Source of the DNA: JANXVV01 sp038230975
GTDB lineage: Bacteria; Planctomycetota; Phycisphaerae; Tepidisphaerales; Tepidisphaeraceae
DNA: 28,773 bases
NCBI GenBank assembly: GCA_038230975.1
Contig: JBBRMF010000035.1
Location: 1-28,773, forward strand
Direction of reading: 5' to 3'
Below, piece by piece: positions 15,510-23,483 of the stretch. The translations under genes were made by a program, and so were the position numbers. Each line of letters begins with the position of its first letter. The stretch's first letter is position 1. The notes below the pieces were generated by a model that saw only the letters and a list, made by a program, of their open reading frames with translations, did not search any database and was not told the origin of the DNA.

Positions 15510-16553
15510 TCATTTTTTGTCTTGTATTCCCCACGCGTCCTGCACTTCTTTCAGGTGCTTCTTTACAAGGACAAGGTTTTCTTCCTTGATATTCTTGTGC
15601 GCTTCGGCCTGCTGCTTCTTCCACTGCCCATCGGAATCGGCCAGCAATTGAGAGGCTTGCATCAGTGTTTCGATCTCGCTTTTTGCATTCGCAAACCCCT
15701 CCTCGTTGTCTTTGTTGACCTGAGCCTTTTCATCATCAGTTACGGGAAGTTCCGGATTCGCCATTGCCTTGGTGGCGGCGGCTACCTTGGATTTGCTTTC
15801 GGATTCGGCCTTGCGCGCTTCTTTCTCTTTATCGCGAGATTCTTTGGCGGAGTTCCGAAGGGATTCGGCTTCATCTTTTTTGCCTTTGATGAAGTCTTCG
15901 CGAGCATCTTTGTCAACGTCTGCCGGTGGATTCTTCGCCAAGGCGTCGGCGGCCTTCGCGTCGGCCTCAAATTTGGCGGCTTCGTCCGAGGCGTTCTTTG
16001 CCTCCTCTCCGCGCTGCTTAACTTCTTCCCTCGCAGAGTCCTGCATGTCTTTGGCGCTTTTCACCGCATCGTCGTGCTGTTCCCTGGTCATGACGCGCGT
16101 TCCGGCTTTCCGGGCCTTTTCAAATTGCGCCAATTTCTGCCGAGCCGCCTCAAGGTCCATCGCATTCTTCTTCTTTTGCTCAACCAGATCTGCCTTTCCC
16201 AGATCCAGCATCGAGTCATACATGCTCACGCCCATGCATTCGGACACCTTGCTTGCCAACCACTCATATTCTGCTTTTTTCAGATCATGTTTCGCGAGAA
16301 TCGCGTTGACCTTCTCGTCCATCCCGGCAGCGAGAGTGAGCGCGCCCACGCCGCTCTTGCTGCCTTCGAGGGCTTTTCCCACGGCCTTCATCAACTGCAT
16401 CACGTCTTTTTGCGCGGCTGCGTAGTTCTCGACCTGTTTTTCCGTGAAAATGCCGTCTTTGGGTTCATTCCAATCCTCTGCTCGAACGCTATTCGAACAC
16501 CAGGAAATCGCAAAAACACAAAGGAGAACTAAGGTTTTCAAGGAACGGATCAT
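15510..16553 (-). CDS. Secreted coiled-coil protein, unknown function
   Basis: Not recognised as a known family. The 347-aa product has a clear Sec signal peptide (MIRSLKTLVLLCVFAISW, likely cut after VRA near residue 25), an N-terminal folded-looking part (about 25-125) with ENYAAAQKDVMQLMKAVGKA and YEWLASKVSECMGVSMYDSM, then a long helical, Lys/Glu/Ala-rich region (about 130-345) predicted as coiled coil. It is probably periplasmic or cell-surface. The start at 16553 is chosen over 16568 because GGAGAG lies 5 nt upstream. It is transcribed divergently from the ketosynthase gene and converges on fliK; nothing links it to the flagellum except position. Confidence 0.75.
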   Translation of the reverse strand: MIRSLKTLVLLCVFAISWCSNSVRAEDWNEPKDGIFTEKQVENYAAAQKDVMQLMKAVGKALEGSKSGVGALTLAAGMDEKVNAILAKHDLKKAEYEWLASKVSECMGVSMYDSMLDLGKADLVEQKKKNAMDLEAARQKLAQFEKARKAGTRVMTREQHDDAVKSAKDMQDSAREEVKQRGEEAKNASDEAAKFEADAKAADALAKNPPADVDKDAREDFIKGKKDEAESLRNSAKESRDKEKEARKAESESKSKVAAATKAMANPELPVTDDEKAQVNKDNEEGFANAKSEIETLMQASQLLADSDGQWKKQQAEAHKNIKEENLVLVKKHLKEVQDAWGIQDKK

Positions 16554-16617
16554 GTTGTCTCTCCGCAAATATGTTGGATTTTCTCTATACTCCAGACGCG
16601 TGCGACCAGTAGACTGT

Positions 16618-16653
16618 GATCGGCCCGGTTTGGCAAGTGTAACTTGGCCGATC
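16618..16653. promoter_or_regulatory. Inverted repeat in divergent intergenic region
   Basis: GATCGGCC (16618-16625) and GGCCGATC (16646-16653) are perfect reverse complements 20 nt apart, between the divergent coiled-coil and ketosynthase genes. The spacer also holds GGCAAGT-GTA-ACTTGGCC, a second near-palindrome. The location would suit an operator controlling either gene; no known regulator site is recognised. Confidence 0.35.
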
Positions 16654-16693
16654 CACGTCTCGCGTTTATGATAAAATTATCACGGAGATTTGA

Positions 16694-17938
16694 TTGCATT
16701 TTCAACCCAAACGCGTCGTCATCACCGGAATCGGCGTCGTCAGTTCCAATGGGATTGGCGCTGAAGCGTTTGCGACGGCTTGTATCGCCGGGCGGAGTGG
16801 GGTGTCCGCACTTTTGCTGGAGGCTCCACATCTCAAATCATCGGCCGCGGCTCAAGTACTGAATTACGATTCCTCATCGGTGATGGAAGCTTCCGAAGCG
16901 CGGCGAGTGCCTCGGATGATCCCGATGGCACTGCAGGCATCGCGCGAAGCGATCGCGATGGCCGGCGCGGAGTTTGCCCCGGATGATCTGGCGTCGCAAC
17001 AGAAGATGGGCGTCGCCCTCGGCACGGGCGGTGGCGGATTGGCGTTTGTCGAAGAGCAATACCGTACCTGGTTCACGGAGGGAAAGGGCAGCGTTTATTC
17101 GATCACTTCCGGCACACACGGCAATCTATCGAGCGAATTATCCATCGCCTTGAAACTGCGCGGCCCTTCGCATGTCGTTTCTACCGGATGTACCAGCAGC
17201 ACCGATGCCCTCGGCTACGCGGCGCTGCAAATTCGTGCCGGAATCGTCCCGATGATGCTGGCCGGCGGCGCGGATTCACCGATCGCAGTCGGGATCATGA
17301 CGGCGTTTGAGAAAATGCGCGTCGTTTCGACAAAGCGCTGGGAGAATCCAGCTCAATCATCGCGGCCGTTCAGCGCCGATCGAGATGGCTTTGTTCTTGG
17401 GGAAGGTGCCTGGATGTTTGTCCTGGAAGAACAGGAGCACGCATTGGCGCGCGGAGCGAAAATTCTGGCCGAGTTTGCCGGGCATGCCTCCACTTGCGAT
17501 GCGTATCATCGCGTGCAGATCGCACCGGAAATCATTGAGCCCGTGCGGGCGATTGAATTAGCCTTGGCGCAAGCACGCGCGACTAAAGATGAAGTGGGTT
17601 ACATCAATTTGCATGGCACGAGCACGGAATTGAACGATCGGATGGAGACGGCCGCGGTGAAGAAGTGCTTCGGAGAACGGGCCGCCAAGATTCCCACAAG
17701 CTCAACGAAGTCGATGATCGGTCATCCCCAGGGGGCTTGTGGTGCAGCCGGATTAGCCGCGACGGTGCTCTGCCTTCGGCGTGGGTTTATTCATCCGACG
17801 ATTAATCTTGATCAGCCTGATCCACTTTGTGATTTGGATTATGTTCCCAATCGTGCGAGGAGCGCATCGGTGGATATCGCCCTTTGCAACTGCATCGCAT
17901 TTGGAAGCAAGAATAGCGCGATTGTGGTTCGATTGTAA
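16694..17938 (+). CDS. Beta-ketoacyl synthase, KS-alpha/FabF-like
   Basis: The 414-aa product is a complete thiolase-fold condensing enzyme that joins malonyl-ACP to an acyl chain. The catalytic triad is present: Cys166 in STGCTSSTDALGYA, His307 in LHGTSTELND and His344 in SMIGHPQGACGA. The motif around the Cys (TGCTSSxDxxGYA), AGGADSPI, ACxAYH-like CDAYH and FVLGEGAWMFVLEE resemble the KS-alpha subunit of type II polyketide systems more than housekeeping FabF, which has STACATG. No chain-length factor or other polyketide genes lie nearby. The start is a TTG with GGAG 6 nt upstream; no ATG fits. The acyl carrier protein at 28307 is a possible but distant partner. Confidence 0.85.
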   Translation: MHFQPKRVVITGIGVVSSNGIGAEAFATACIAGRSGVSALLLEAPHLKSSAAAQVLNYDSSSVMEASEARRVPRMIPMALQASREAIAMAGAEFAPDDLASQQKMGVALGTGGGGLAFVEEQYRTWFTEGKGSVYSITSGTHGNLSSELSIALKLRGPSHVVSTGCTSSTDALGYAALQIRAGIVPMMLAGGADSPIAVGIMTAFEKMRVVSTKRWENPAQSSRPFSADRDGFVLGEGAWMFVLEEQEHALARGAKILAEFAGHASTCDAYHRVQIAPEIIEPVRAIELALAQARATKDEVGYINLHGTSTELNDRMETAAVKKCFGERAAKIPTSSTKSMIGHPQGACGAAGLAATVLCLRRGFIHPTINLDQPDPLCDLDYVPNRARSASVDIALCNCIAFGSKNSAIVVRL

Positions 17939-17943
17939 GCAAA

Positions 17944-18621
17944 TTATCGCTTGCGCGTTTCCACGCCTGAGTCAGTTCCAATGATCACGATTTGAGCCAG
18001 GCCCAGGAACAGTCCGGTTTCGACCACTCCGGCGCGGGACTTCAACTTTGATTCGATCGCGGCCGGATCGGAGATCCGTGGAAATCGGCAGTCGTATATA
18101 TAGTTGCCGTTGTCCGTGGTGAATACCTGGCCGGCGGCATTTCGCCGCAATGTTGGTTCACAGCCAAGGCTCCGAAGAAACTGGGGTTGCACCTCATGGC
18201 CGAATATCGTGACTTCAACCGGTAAAGGGGACCGCTCACCGAGTTCGGTGACGGTTTTGCCCGTATCCGCGATGATGAGCAGATTCTTGGAATTTTGGGC
18301 GACGACTTTCTCACGAAGCAGTGCGCCACCGAGGCCTTTGATTAAATTTAGGTTAGGATCAACCTCATCGGCCCCGTCGATGGTAATGTCAGGGGATGGG
18401 CACTCTGCCAGAGTGGCCAGCGGAATGCCCAGTTGCCCGGCACGCGTTTCGGATTGACGGCTTGTGGGCACACCCTGCAAACCGCGGATTTTACCGGACG
18501 TGATGGCTCCGGCGAGTGCCTGCAGAAAGTAGTCGGCAGTGGAACCGGTTCCAAGTCCGACCACCATGCCGTCGCGAACGTACGAAAGTGCAGCCTCCGC
18601 TGCGCGCTGCTTGGGATTCAT
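17944..18621 (-). CDS. rpiA: Ribose-5-phosphate isomerase A
   Basis: RpiA interconverts ribose 5-phosphate and ribulose 5-phosphate in the pentose phosphate pathway. The 225-aa product has the family length and motifs: GLGTGSTADYF (phosphate binding), GVPTSRQSE, the active-site loop ITIDGADEVDPNLNLIKGLG, GALLREK with the catalytic region Glu/Lys, and NYIYDCRF. The start at 18621 gives MNPKQRAAEAAL as in homologues; a longer frame reaching 18795 would overlap the divergent gene and is rejected. No Shine-Dalgarno is seen. It converges on the ketosynthase gene with 5 nt between the stops. Confidence 0.95.
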   Translation of the reverse strand: MNPKQRAAEAALSYVRDGMVVGLGTGSTADYFLQALAGAITSGKIRGLQGVPTSRQSETRAGQLGIPLATLAECPSPDITIDGADEVDPNLNLIKGLGGALLREKVVAQNSKNLLIIADTGKTVTELGERSPLPVEVTIFGHEVQPQFLRSLGCEPTLRRNAAGQVFTTDNGNYIYDCRFPRISDPAAIESKLKSRAGVVETGLFLGLAQIVIIGTDSGVETRKR

Positions 18622-18741
18622 GCCGATGAAGCATAAGGATTTCCAATGCGTTGGCGAGTGTGCAACGATTTGAATGGCGTAACACGTTATGGCACAATGG
18701 TCATTCGTCCGGGATGCCGACGGTTCAGCGGGATAGATTGA

Positions 18742-19836
18742 ATGCTTTTGCAAACCAACAGTTACATCGTTCCTAAAGAGAAGCGTTCCGAGCACGCTCG
18801 TTTAATGCGCCGGTTTCGACAGGCGCTTGGCAAGCTTGGTTGCGACATGTTCGAGATTTACGAACAGGTTGGTGCCAACTGGAACGGCAATGATGCCAAC
18901 GGCCGATACGTTCAGATCATGCGGTTTCGCGATCGAAAGCATCAGGTCGCCGTTCAAAACGCCGAACGCACAGACCCGGTCGCGCAAGCCCTCATCGCGG
19001 AATTCTGCGAGATGGTGAACTTCCCCTATCAACAGCAGCAGGGGTTTTTCGCGGTCGGATTTTACAATAGCGTTCTGCCGGTGACTTTCGGGCGAGCGAC
19101 TCCGGAAGTTGAAGATACATCAGAGGATTTTAGCGCCGAGATTGCCGGTGCCACTGCGGCAACTGAATCGGCAATGCCCGAATCATCCGAGAGCCATACC
19201 CCGGAGTCTGCGGCTGCGCAAGAGCCGATTCACGAAATGATCGAAGGCCAGATTATGGAGGTCTCGTCGGAACCGATCGGCGAAGCCCAGCATCAGGCTG
19301 ATTTGTCGGCGAACGCTCCGATGGAAATCTCTGAAACTGAATTGCCGGGTGATTTAGACATCGCAGAGATTGAAGAAGCGATCCACGAAACGCCTCTGCT
19401 ATCCGCCATGGAGTTTGATGCCGAAGCCACTGAACTGGAACTGGCTCATCCCAATGAGATTGCCGCCAACGGCGACCCGCTGGAAATCGTCGAATCGGTC
19501 GAGGAATTCTCGCATGAGCCAACTGTTGAAGAACACGCGCTTTCTGAAGATGAGCTGCTTGGCGAATTGAACTCGGCATCGCATGAGCCCATATCCACCA
19601 ACGGCACACATTCGCATGCGCAAAGCGATCCATCGGCTGATACCGATTACGGCGGCACCGCGCACACGGAGCATGCTGAGCATACCGACGAGCAATCTGA
19701 ATCGGAGCCGCAAGACGGCAATAACGCTACAAACGGCACAGAAGAATCCCAGCATGTGACCGAACCCACCGCTGAGACAACCGAGCGGTCGCGAGATCGT
19801 TTTTCACTCTTTCGACGTCGCCCCAAGAACGGTTGA
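18742..19836 (+). CDS. Uncharacterised protein, folded N-domain and acidic tail
   Basis: Not recognised by name. Residues 1-117 of 364 look like a compact alpha/beta domain (LLQTNSYIVPKEKRSEHARL, CDMFEIYEQVGANW, GRYVQIMRFRDRKHQ, FCEMVNFPYQQQQGFFAVGF); strand-helix-strand order and the IMRFRD segment recall the ferredoxin-like dimeric barrels of the ABM/NIPSNAP type, but this is only a guess. Residues 118-345 are low complexity, very rich in Glu, Asp, Ser, Thr, Ala and His, and probably disordered. The last residues are basic (FSLFRRRPKNG). No signal peptide. Transcribed divergently from rpiA; the next gene starts 83 nt later on the same strand. Confidence 0.72.
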   Translation: MLLQTNSYIVPKEKRSEHARLMRRFRQALGKLGCDMFEIYEQVGANWNGNDANGRYVQIMRFRDRKHQVAVQNAERTDPVAQALIAEFCEMVNFPYQQQQGFFAVGFYNSVLPVTFGRATPEVEDTSEDFSAEIAGATAATESAMPESSESHTPESAAAQEPIHEMIEGQIMEVSSEPIGEAQHQADLSANAPMEISETELPGDLDIAEIEEAIHETPLLSAMEFDAEATELELAHPNEIAANGDPLEIVESVEEFSHEPTVEEHALSEDELLGELNSASHEPISTNGTHSHAQSDPSADTDYGGTAHTEHAEHTDEQSESEPQDGNNATNGTEESQHVTEPTAETTERSRDRFSLFRRRPKNG

Positions 19837-19919
19837 AGTGGATAATCCGTCGCTTGGAACCTAGGCTTATGGTAGCCTGATCCTAGATGGAGCATGCTTC
19901 ATAGCTGCGGAGGTTCACC

Positions 19920-20285
19920 ATGAGATCCCTTGTTCGCCTGTCGATTGCTTTTTTCCTTCTGGCCAACTTACTGATCATGGGGGCCGTTTCGTTGCACGTA
20001 ATTCGTACGCCGACTCGGTTTGAGTTTGTACCCAAGAGCCAACTGACTCTGCTGGATACCTACGTCGATACGCGCAATTGGACGGCGAACGATGTGAAGG
20101 CTCACGCCGCACTCGTTCAGCGATTGGCGCAGGCGGGGAAGCAGGATGTCCTGTCACATGTGACTGCGGCAAATGCTTCCAGCCATTCATCCGAATTGCC
20201 GACGGAGCGCGTAAATGCTCCGAAAGATTCGTCGTCTTCAGAATCGCGGGGGAAAAATATCTTCGATTTAGGCGGGGAAAAATAG
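19920..20285 (+). CDS. Small single-pass membrane protein, unknown
   Basis: The 121-aa product has one hydrophobic N-terminal segment (about residues 6-28, LSIAFFLLANLLIMGAVSLH) that could be an anchor or uncleaved signal, a short conserved-looking middle (FEFVPKSQLTLLDTYVDTRN), and a Ser-rich hydrophilic C-terminus. GGAGG lies 6 nt before the ATG, the best ribosome site in this part of the window. No family is recognised. It probably follows the gene at 18742 in one transcript. Confidence 0.65.
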   Translation: MRSLVRLSIAFFLLANLLIMGAVSLHVIRTPTRFEFVPKSQLTLLDTYVDTRNWTANDVKAHAALVQRLAQAGKQDVLSHVTAANASSHSSELPTERVNAPKDSSSSESRGKNIFDLGGEK

Positions 20286-20442
20286 CAGGTTTAGGCTGCC
20301 ACCGATCCTGAATTCTCTAGAGCAATTTTCAGATTGGTGTTGTAAATTTGATTTTGTATTAGGTGGAGTCCGGTAAAGCAGACCTTACGAAGAACGCGTC
20401 ACCGTCGTTGTAATTCTCGAAGGCCATATCCAACGACAGAAC

Positions 20443-20464
20443 CCCACGAAAATTGTTTCGTGGG
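20443..20464. other. Perfect 9-bp hairpin after small membrane gene
   Basis: CCCACGAAA and TTTCGTGGG are perfect complements around a 4-nt loop. No T-run follows on either strand. It lies between the plus-strand gene ending at 20285 and the rpmH terminator, in a 220-bp stretch otherwise without a gene. Confidence 0.5.
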
Positions 20465-20505
20465 CTGCCGATATTCATTGAATTGATCGTAGAGAAGGAG
20501 AATTC

Positions 20506-20534
20506 AAAAAGCCGGATCGAGAGCGACCCGGCTT
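20506..20534 (-). terminator. Rho-independent terminator of rpmH
   Basis: On the minus strand AAGCCGG pairs with CCGGCTT, extended inward by a G-T wobble and three more pairs to a CTCT loop, and is followed by Ts (TTTTT including two paired). It begins 13 nt after the rpmH stop codon. Confidence 0.85.
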
Positions 20535-20546
20535 GATCAATCGCCA

Positions 20547-20681
20547 TCAAACCACTTGGACGCGTCGGCCCACCCGGCGTTTGCGGCTGATCATCTGGCG
20601 ACCCTTTTTGGTTCGCATGCGAGCGCGAAAGCCCAGTTTGCGGGCGCGCTTAATCTTGCTGATCTTATGGGGATAATGCAT
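20547..20681 (-). CDS. rpmH: 50S ribosomal protein L34
   Basis: The 44-aa frame starts MHYPHKISKIKRARKLGFRA and continues with RMRTKKGRQMISRKRRVGRR, ending VQVV. The features GFRARMxTKxGRxxxxRRRxxGR are those of L34, a small basic protein buried in the large ribosomal subunit. AAGGAA lies 6 nt before the ATG and a terminator follows 13 nt after the stop. In most bacteria rpmH is followed by rnpA and yidC; here neither is present and the next gene on this strand is far away, so it is a monocistronic L34 gene. Confidence 0.97.
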   Translation of the reverse strand: MHYPHKISKIKRARKLGFRARMRTKKGRQMISRKRRVGRRVQVV

Positions 20682-20799
20682 GGTCGGTTCCTTTTCAGAG
20701 CGAATAGCCTGGCGTTTGGCGCCGGGTCTCTCGATTCTTGATTGAAACGCCGCGACACGAACGTCGGGCTAGGCCTCGGATATACATACACCGAAAATC

Positions 20800-23358
20800 T
20801 TACCGCTCGGCGGTAGGGGCTTCGATGGTGACCAACACGGTCTCAAACGTCTGATTGCCCTTGGCATCGGTGGCCCGCAGCGTAATCTGGTGGGCACCGG
20901 CGGACAGCCCGCGAACGGTGAAATTCACCGACTCTTCGGGGGAATCGAACATCTTATTCGATGGAAGGACCATTTGCCAGTCACTGTTTGAGTCCACCGC
21001 ATAATCGATGGCCGACACGATGCTCGTGCGATCCACGGCCTTGGCTTCGATCGTAACTGCGCTGCCTTTGACGCTCGATTTGACATCCCCCAGAACCGGC
21101 GCGGTATTGTCGATTACAAATGGGTTACTCACCCGAGTTCCGGTTTTGCCTTGACCGGGGGGATTGGAGGTGCTGTCGCTGGCGACCACCTTCACTTCGT
21201 ATCGGCCGTCGGCCACGGTGCGGGTGTCCCAGTCAAAGTGATTCTCGGTCAGTTTTTCTTTTAACAAAATCCACGGAGCTTTGATCCCCGTGCGGAAATA
21301 GAGGCTGTATTGCAGAGTATCGCCGTTGGCGTCTTCGGCTTCCCAGGCGATGGTTTGGACGCGGTTTGCGTCCGGGTTTGGAGGCGTTCCGGCGACGTTG
21401 GCGGTGGTGCCTGTGGCGGCGATAAGTGCTGCCAGTGATGCGGCCGGAGTGGCATTCGGAGTCGCCGCATTCGCCCCGATTTTCACCGACTTGACGAACG
21501 GCGCGACATTAGGTGTTTGGTAAGCAATGTCCACTTCGTTCACTAATGGGGTCACCTTTGGATTTGTGCTGGCGAGTGTGAGTCGATACTGAATGAAGCG
21601 GGCCGTGGGGGAGGTAATCTGTGCATATTCCACGGCAGGCATCTCATCGGACCATTTTGACCAGCCGGATTTTGAAGGCTCCTGCACATTTCCGCTGCGG
21701 GTCGCGATCGTAAGGGACGTTGTAGCCGGCAAGGAACCGTGCAGACGGATCTTTCCGAACCGGCTGATTTGCGACGCGTCAAGTACCGGGCTGATGAAGG
21801 TTCCTTGCGAGGCGTAGCCACGACTCATCGATTCGATTCCGCCGACATTTGCCAATCCGAGCAAAATCCGACCATCTCTGGAGGCCAACAGGCTAAGCAC
21901 TTGCTTCGGCTCCACCTTCGCAAGCACCACCGTTTCTTCAGCGGCCGGGTTCACTTGATAAATCAGTCCGTCGCTGCCCGTCCCCACCAGAAGAACCCCA
22001 TCCGTTTCAAGCATCGACATGACGAGAACCGGCTGGCGGAAAACTTCCGTGACAAAACCATCCGGATCGATTCGATAGATCGCGTTGCCCAACGGCTTGG
22101 GCTGAGCCGCGTTTTCCTGGTCTCCGGGAGTACTTGGATTGAGATTTGGGTTCGCTTGAGCTGGCGCTGTAGCCGGGCCGGGTTTGGGTTTCTCAACAGG
22201 ATTGGGATTTGGAAGCCCGGCGTTGTCAACAAGATAATCTATGCGGGCTGTTCGTTCCTGCTTTAAATAAGACGCGAGGAAATTAAGCTCTGAACCTTGT
22301 TGTGGCACGGGCTTCCAGCCCGTGTTTGCTGCGTGGGATTTAGAAAGAGACTCTAAAGTTGTTTTGTTTTGCGCTTGCCCGCCAACACGGGCTGGAAGCC
22401 CGTGCCACAATGAAATTTTTAGCGCCTGCTTCGGAATCGGCTCGGGTTCACCGGGATTCGGATCGGGCTTGGCAGGTGGCTTGGGAATTTCGGGTGGGGT
22501 CGAGGGCAACGGCACACCGCCTGTGCCTTCGGGACGACCGGCTTTGTCGGTGATCGGCAGAGCGGGCGGCTTGGCAGCCGAGGGCTCCGTGGCTTCAGCA
22601 GTGCCTACGTAAAGATTCCCCTTGCGATCCAGAGCCAGGCAACTGATCTCGGATTCCGGCGCATCAAATAGCACGAAGATGTCCTTGGTTTTTCGATTGA
22701 CCCGATAGACCAGACCATTGGGATCCGTGCCTACATACAACGTATCTTTGCCATCGGAGAGAAGCGAAAGCAGATTACTCTCATCACTCGTCATCAGAAT
22801 CGATTTGGTTCCATCCGCTTTGACTTCGAACAGCTTTCCGCCTGGACCGGTTGCCACGTAGAGATTTCCATCCGGGGTTTGTTGCAACGCCCAGATATAT
22901 TGCACCTCATCATCGGCAAAAATCTCGACCGGTTTGCTGCCTTCATCCGAAGGCTTGTCAAGTTTATAAACCTTCCCCTTTTCACCGCTGACCCCGACGA
23001 TCAGGCTCCCTTTTGTGTCGATCAGCAGGGAAAAGATGCTGCTGTTGTCTTCGAAATCCGCGACATGCGTGGCTTTGTCATCCTTCACTTTGAGCAGAAC
23101 GCCGTGCGGTCCGGTGGCGGCGTAAATCGTTCCATCGGCGGCTTCGACCATCGCATAGACGGCGCTCACCTTTGCGTCTTCTTCCAGAACCGTCTTGACC
23201 GCGCGCGACAACTTGACGTCGCCGAGGTTCGTGGCGACGACGTTGTGCATCGAGCCCTTCTTAAATTCCGCCTCACCGGTGTGGTTCCAATGCGAGGTCT
23301 GAACGGCGGTTGCGGGAAATGCCGCAAGTAACGTTATTAGTATCCAATATCGGGACAT
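20800..23358 (-). CDS. Secreted beta-propeller protein with repeat insertion
   Basis: The 852-aa product has a signal peptide (MSRYWILITLLAAFPATA) and an N-terminal propeller (about 60-265) built of blades such as DGTIYAATGPHGVLLKVKDD, GSLIVGVSGEKGKVYKLD and GNLYVATGPGGKLFEVKADG, as in NHL/two-component-regulator propellers. A Pro-rich linker (about 275-310) is followed by residues 317-353 that are the translation of a repeat insertion, then more propeller blades (about 425-500), a beta-rich part, and C-terminal Ig/fibronectin-like segments (about 680-845) with VADGRYEVKVVASDS. It is probably exported. Function is unknown. The ATG has CGGAGC 8 nt upstream; the gene follows the toxin remnant by 29 nt. 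Confidence 0.8.
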   Translation of the reverse strand: MSRYWILITLLAAFPATAVQTSHWNHTGEAEFKKGSMHNVVATNLGDVKLSRAVKTVLEEDAKVSAVYAMVEAADGTIYAATGPHGVLLKVKDDKATHVADFEDNSSIFSLLIDTKGSLIVGVSGEKGKVYKLDKPSDEGSKPVEIFADDEVQYIWALQQTPDGNLYVATGPGGKLFEVKADGTKSILMTSDESNLLSLLSDGKDTLYVGTDPNGLVYRVNRKTKDIFVLFDAPESEISCLALDRKGNLYVGTAEATEPSAAKPPALPITDKAGRPEGTGGVPLPSTPPEIPKPPAKPDPNPGEPEPIPKQALKISLWHGLPARVGGQAQNKTTLESLSKSHAANTGWKPVPQQGSELNFLASYLKQERTARIDYLVDNAGLPNPNPVEKPKPGPATAPAQANPNLNPSTPGDQENAAQPKPLGNAIYRIDPDGFVTEVFRQPVLVMSMLETDGVLLVGTGSDGLIYQVNPAAEETVVLAKVEPKQVLSLLASRDGRILLGLANVGGIESMSRGYASQGTFISPVLDASQISRFGKIRLHGSLPATTSLTIATRSGNVQEPSKSGWSKWSDEMPAVEYAQITSPTARFIQYRLTLASTNPKVTPLVNEVDIAYQTPNVAPFVKSVKIGANAATPNATPAASLAALIAATGTTANVAGTPPNPDANRVQTIAWEAEDANGDTLQYSLYFRTGIKAPWILLKEKLTENHFDWDTRTVADGRYEVKVVASDSTSNPPGQGKTGTRVSNPFVIDNTAPVLGDVKSSVKGSAVTIEAKAVDRTSIVSAIDYAVDSNSDWQMVLPSNKMFDSPEESVNFTVRGLSAGAHQITLRATDAKGNQTFETVLVTIEAPTAER
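22300..22410. repeat. Inverted pair of palindromic repeats inside a gene
   Basis: Two 30-nt arms (22300-22329 and 22381-22410) are reverse complements with one mismatch; each has the core GGCACGGGCTTCCAGCCCGTG, which is itself palindromic around CTTCCAG. They are separated by 51 nt. The whole is 111 nt (37 codons) and stays in the reading frame of the propeller gene, adding the peptides WHGLPARVGG and TGWKPVPQQ to its linker. Confidence 0.9.
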
Positions 23359-23387
23359 GGCAAAGCTCCGTCTGAATTCGCGTAAGG

Positions 23388-23483
23388 CTACCGCTCTATC
23401 ACGCGAGCATGCAATCGCAAGTATTCAGGGGAATCGGAGAATCCCACGATTGAAAACACGTCGGTATCGAGAATGTAAATCAA
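23388..23483 (-). pseudogene. Truncated PIN-domain toxin (VapC-like) remnant
   Basis: A TTG overlapping the stop codon of the antitoxin-like gene (TTGA) opens a 31-codon frame reading IYILDTDVFSIVGF, then SDSPEYLRLHARVIER, and TAG at 23388. The LDTD motif with its first acidic residue is the start of a PIN domain. A normal VapC-like protein has about 130 residues with further acidic motifs; none follow here, since the propeller gene begins 29 nt on. The toxin is therefore inactive. Confidence 0.75.

Noticed and set aside
15471..16532. Plus-strand frame of 353 codons opposite the secreted coiled-coil gene
   Set aside because: Phe/Leu-rich translation is the antisense of a Lys/Glu-rich coiled coil; the minus frame has a signal peptide and a good ribosome site.
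18622..18795. N-terminal extension of rpiA to 18795
   Set aside because: It would overlap the divergent gene at 18742 and adds 58 residues not found in RpiA; MNPKQRAAEA is the normal start.
20359..20550. Minus-strand frame of 63 codons after rpmH
   Set aside because: It contains the rpmH terminator, starts at the rpmH stop codon and shows no family resemblance.
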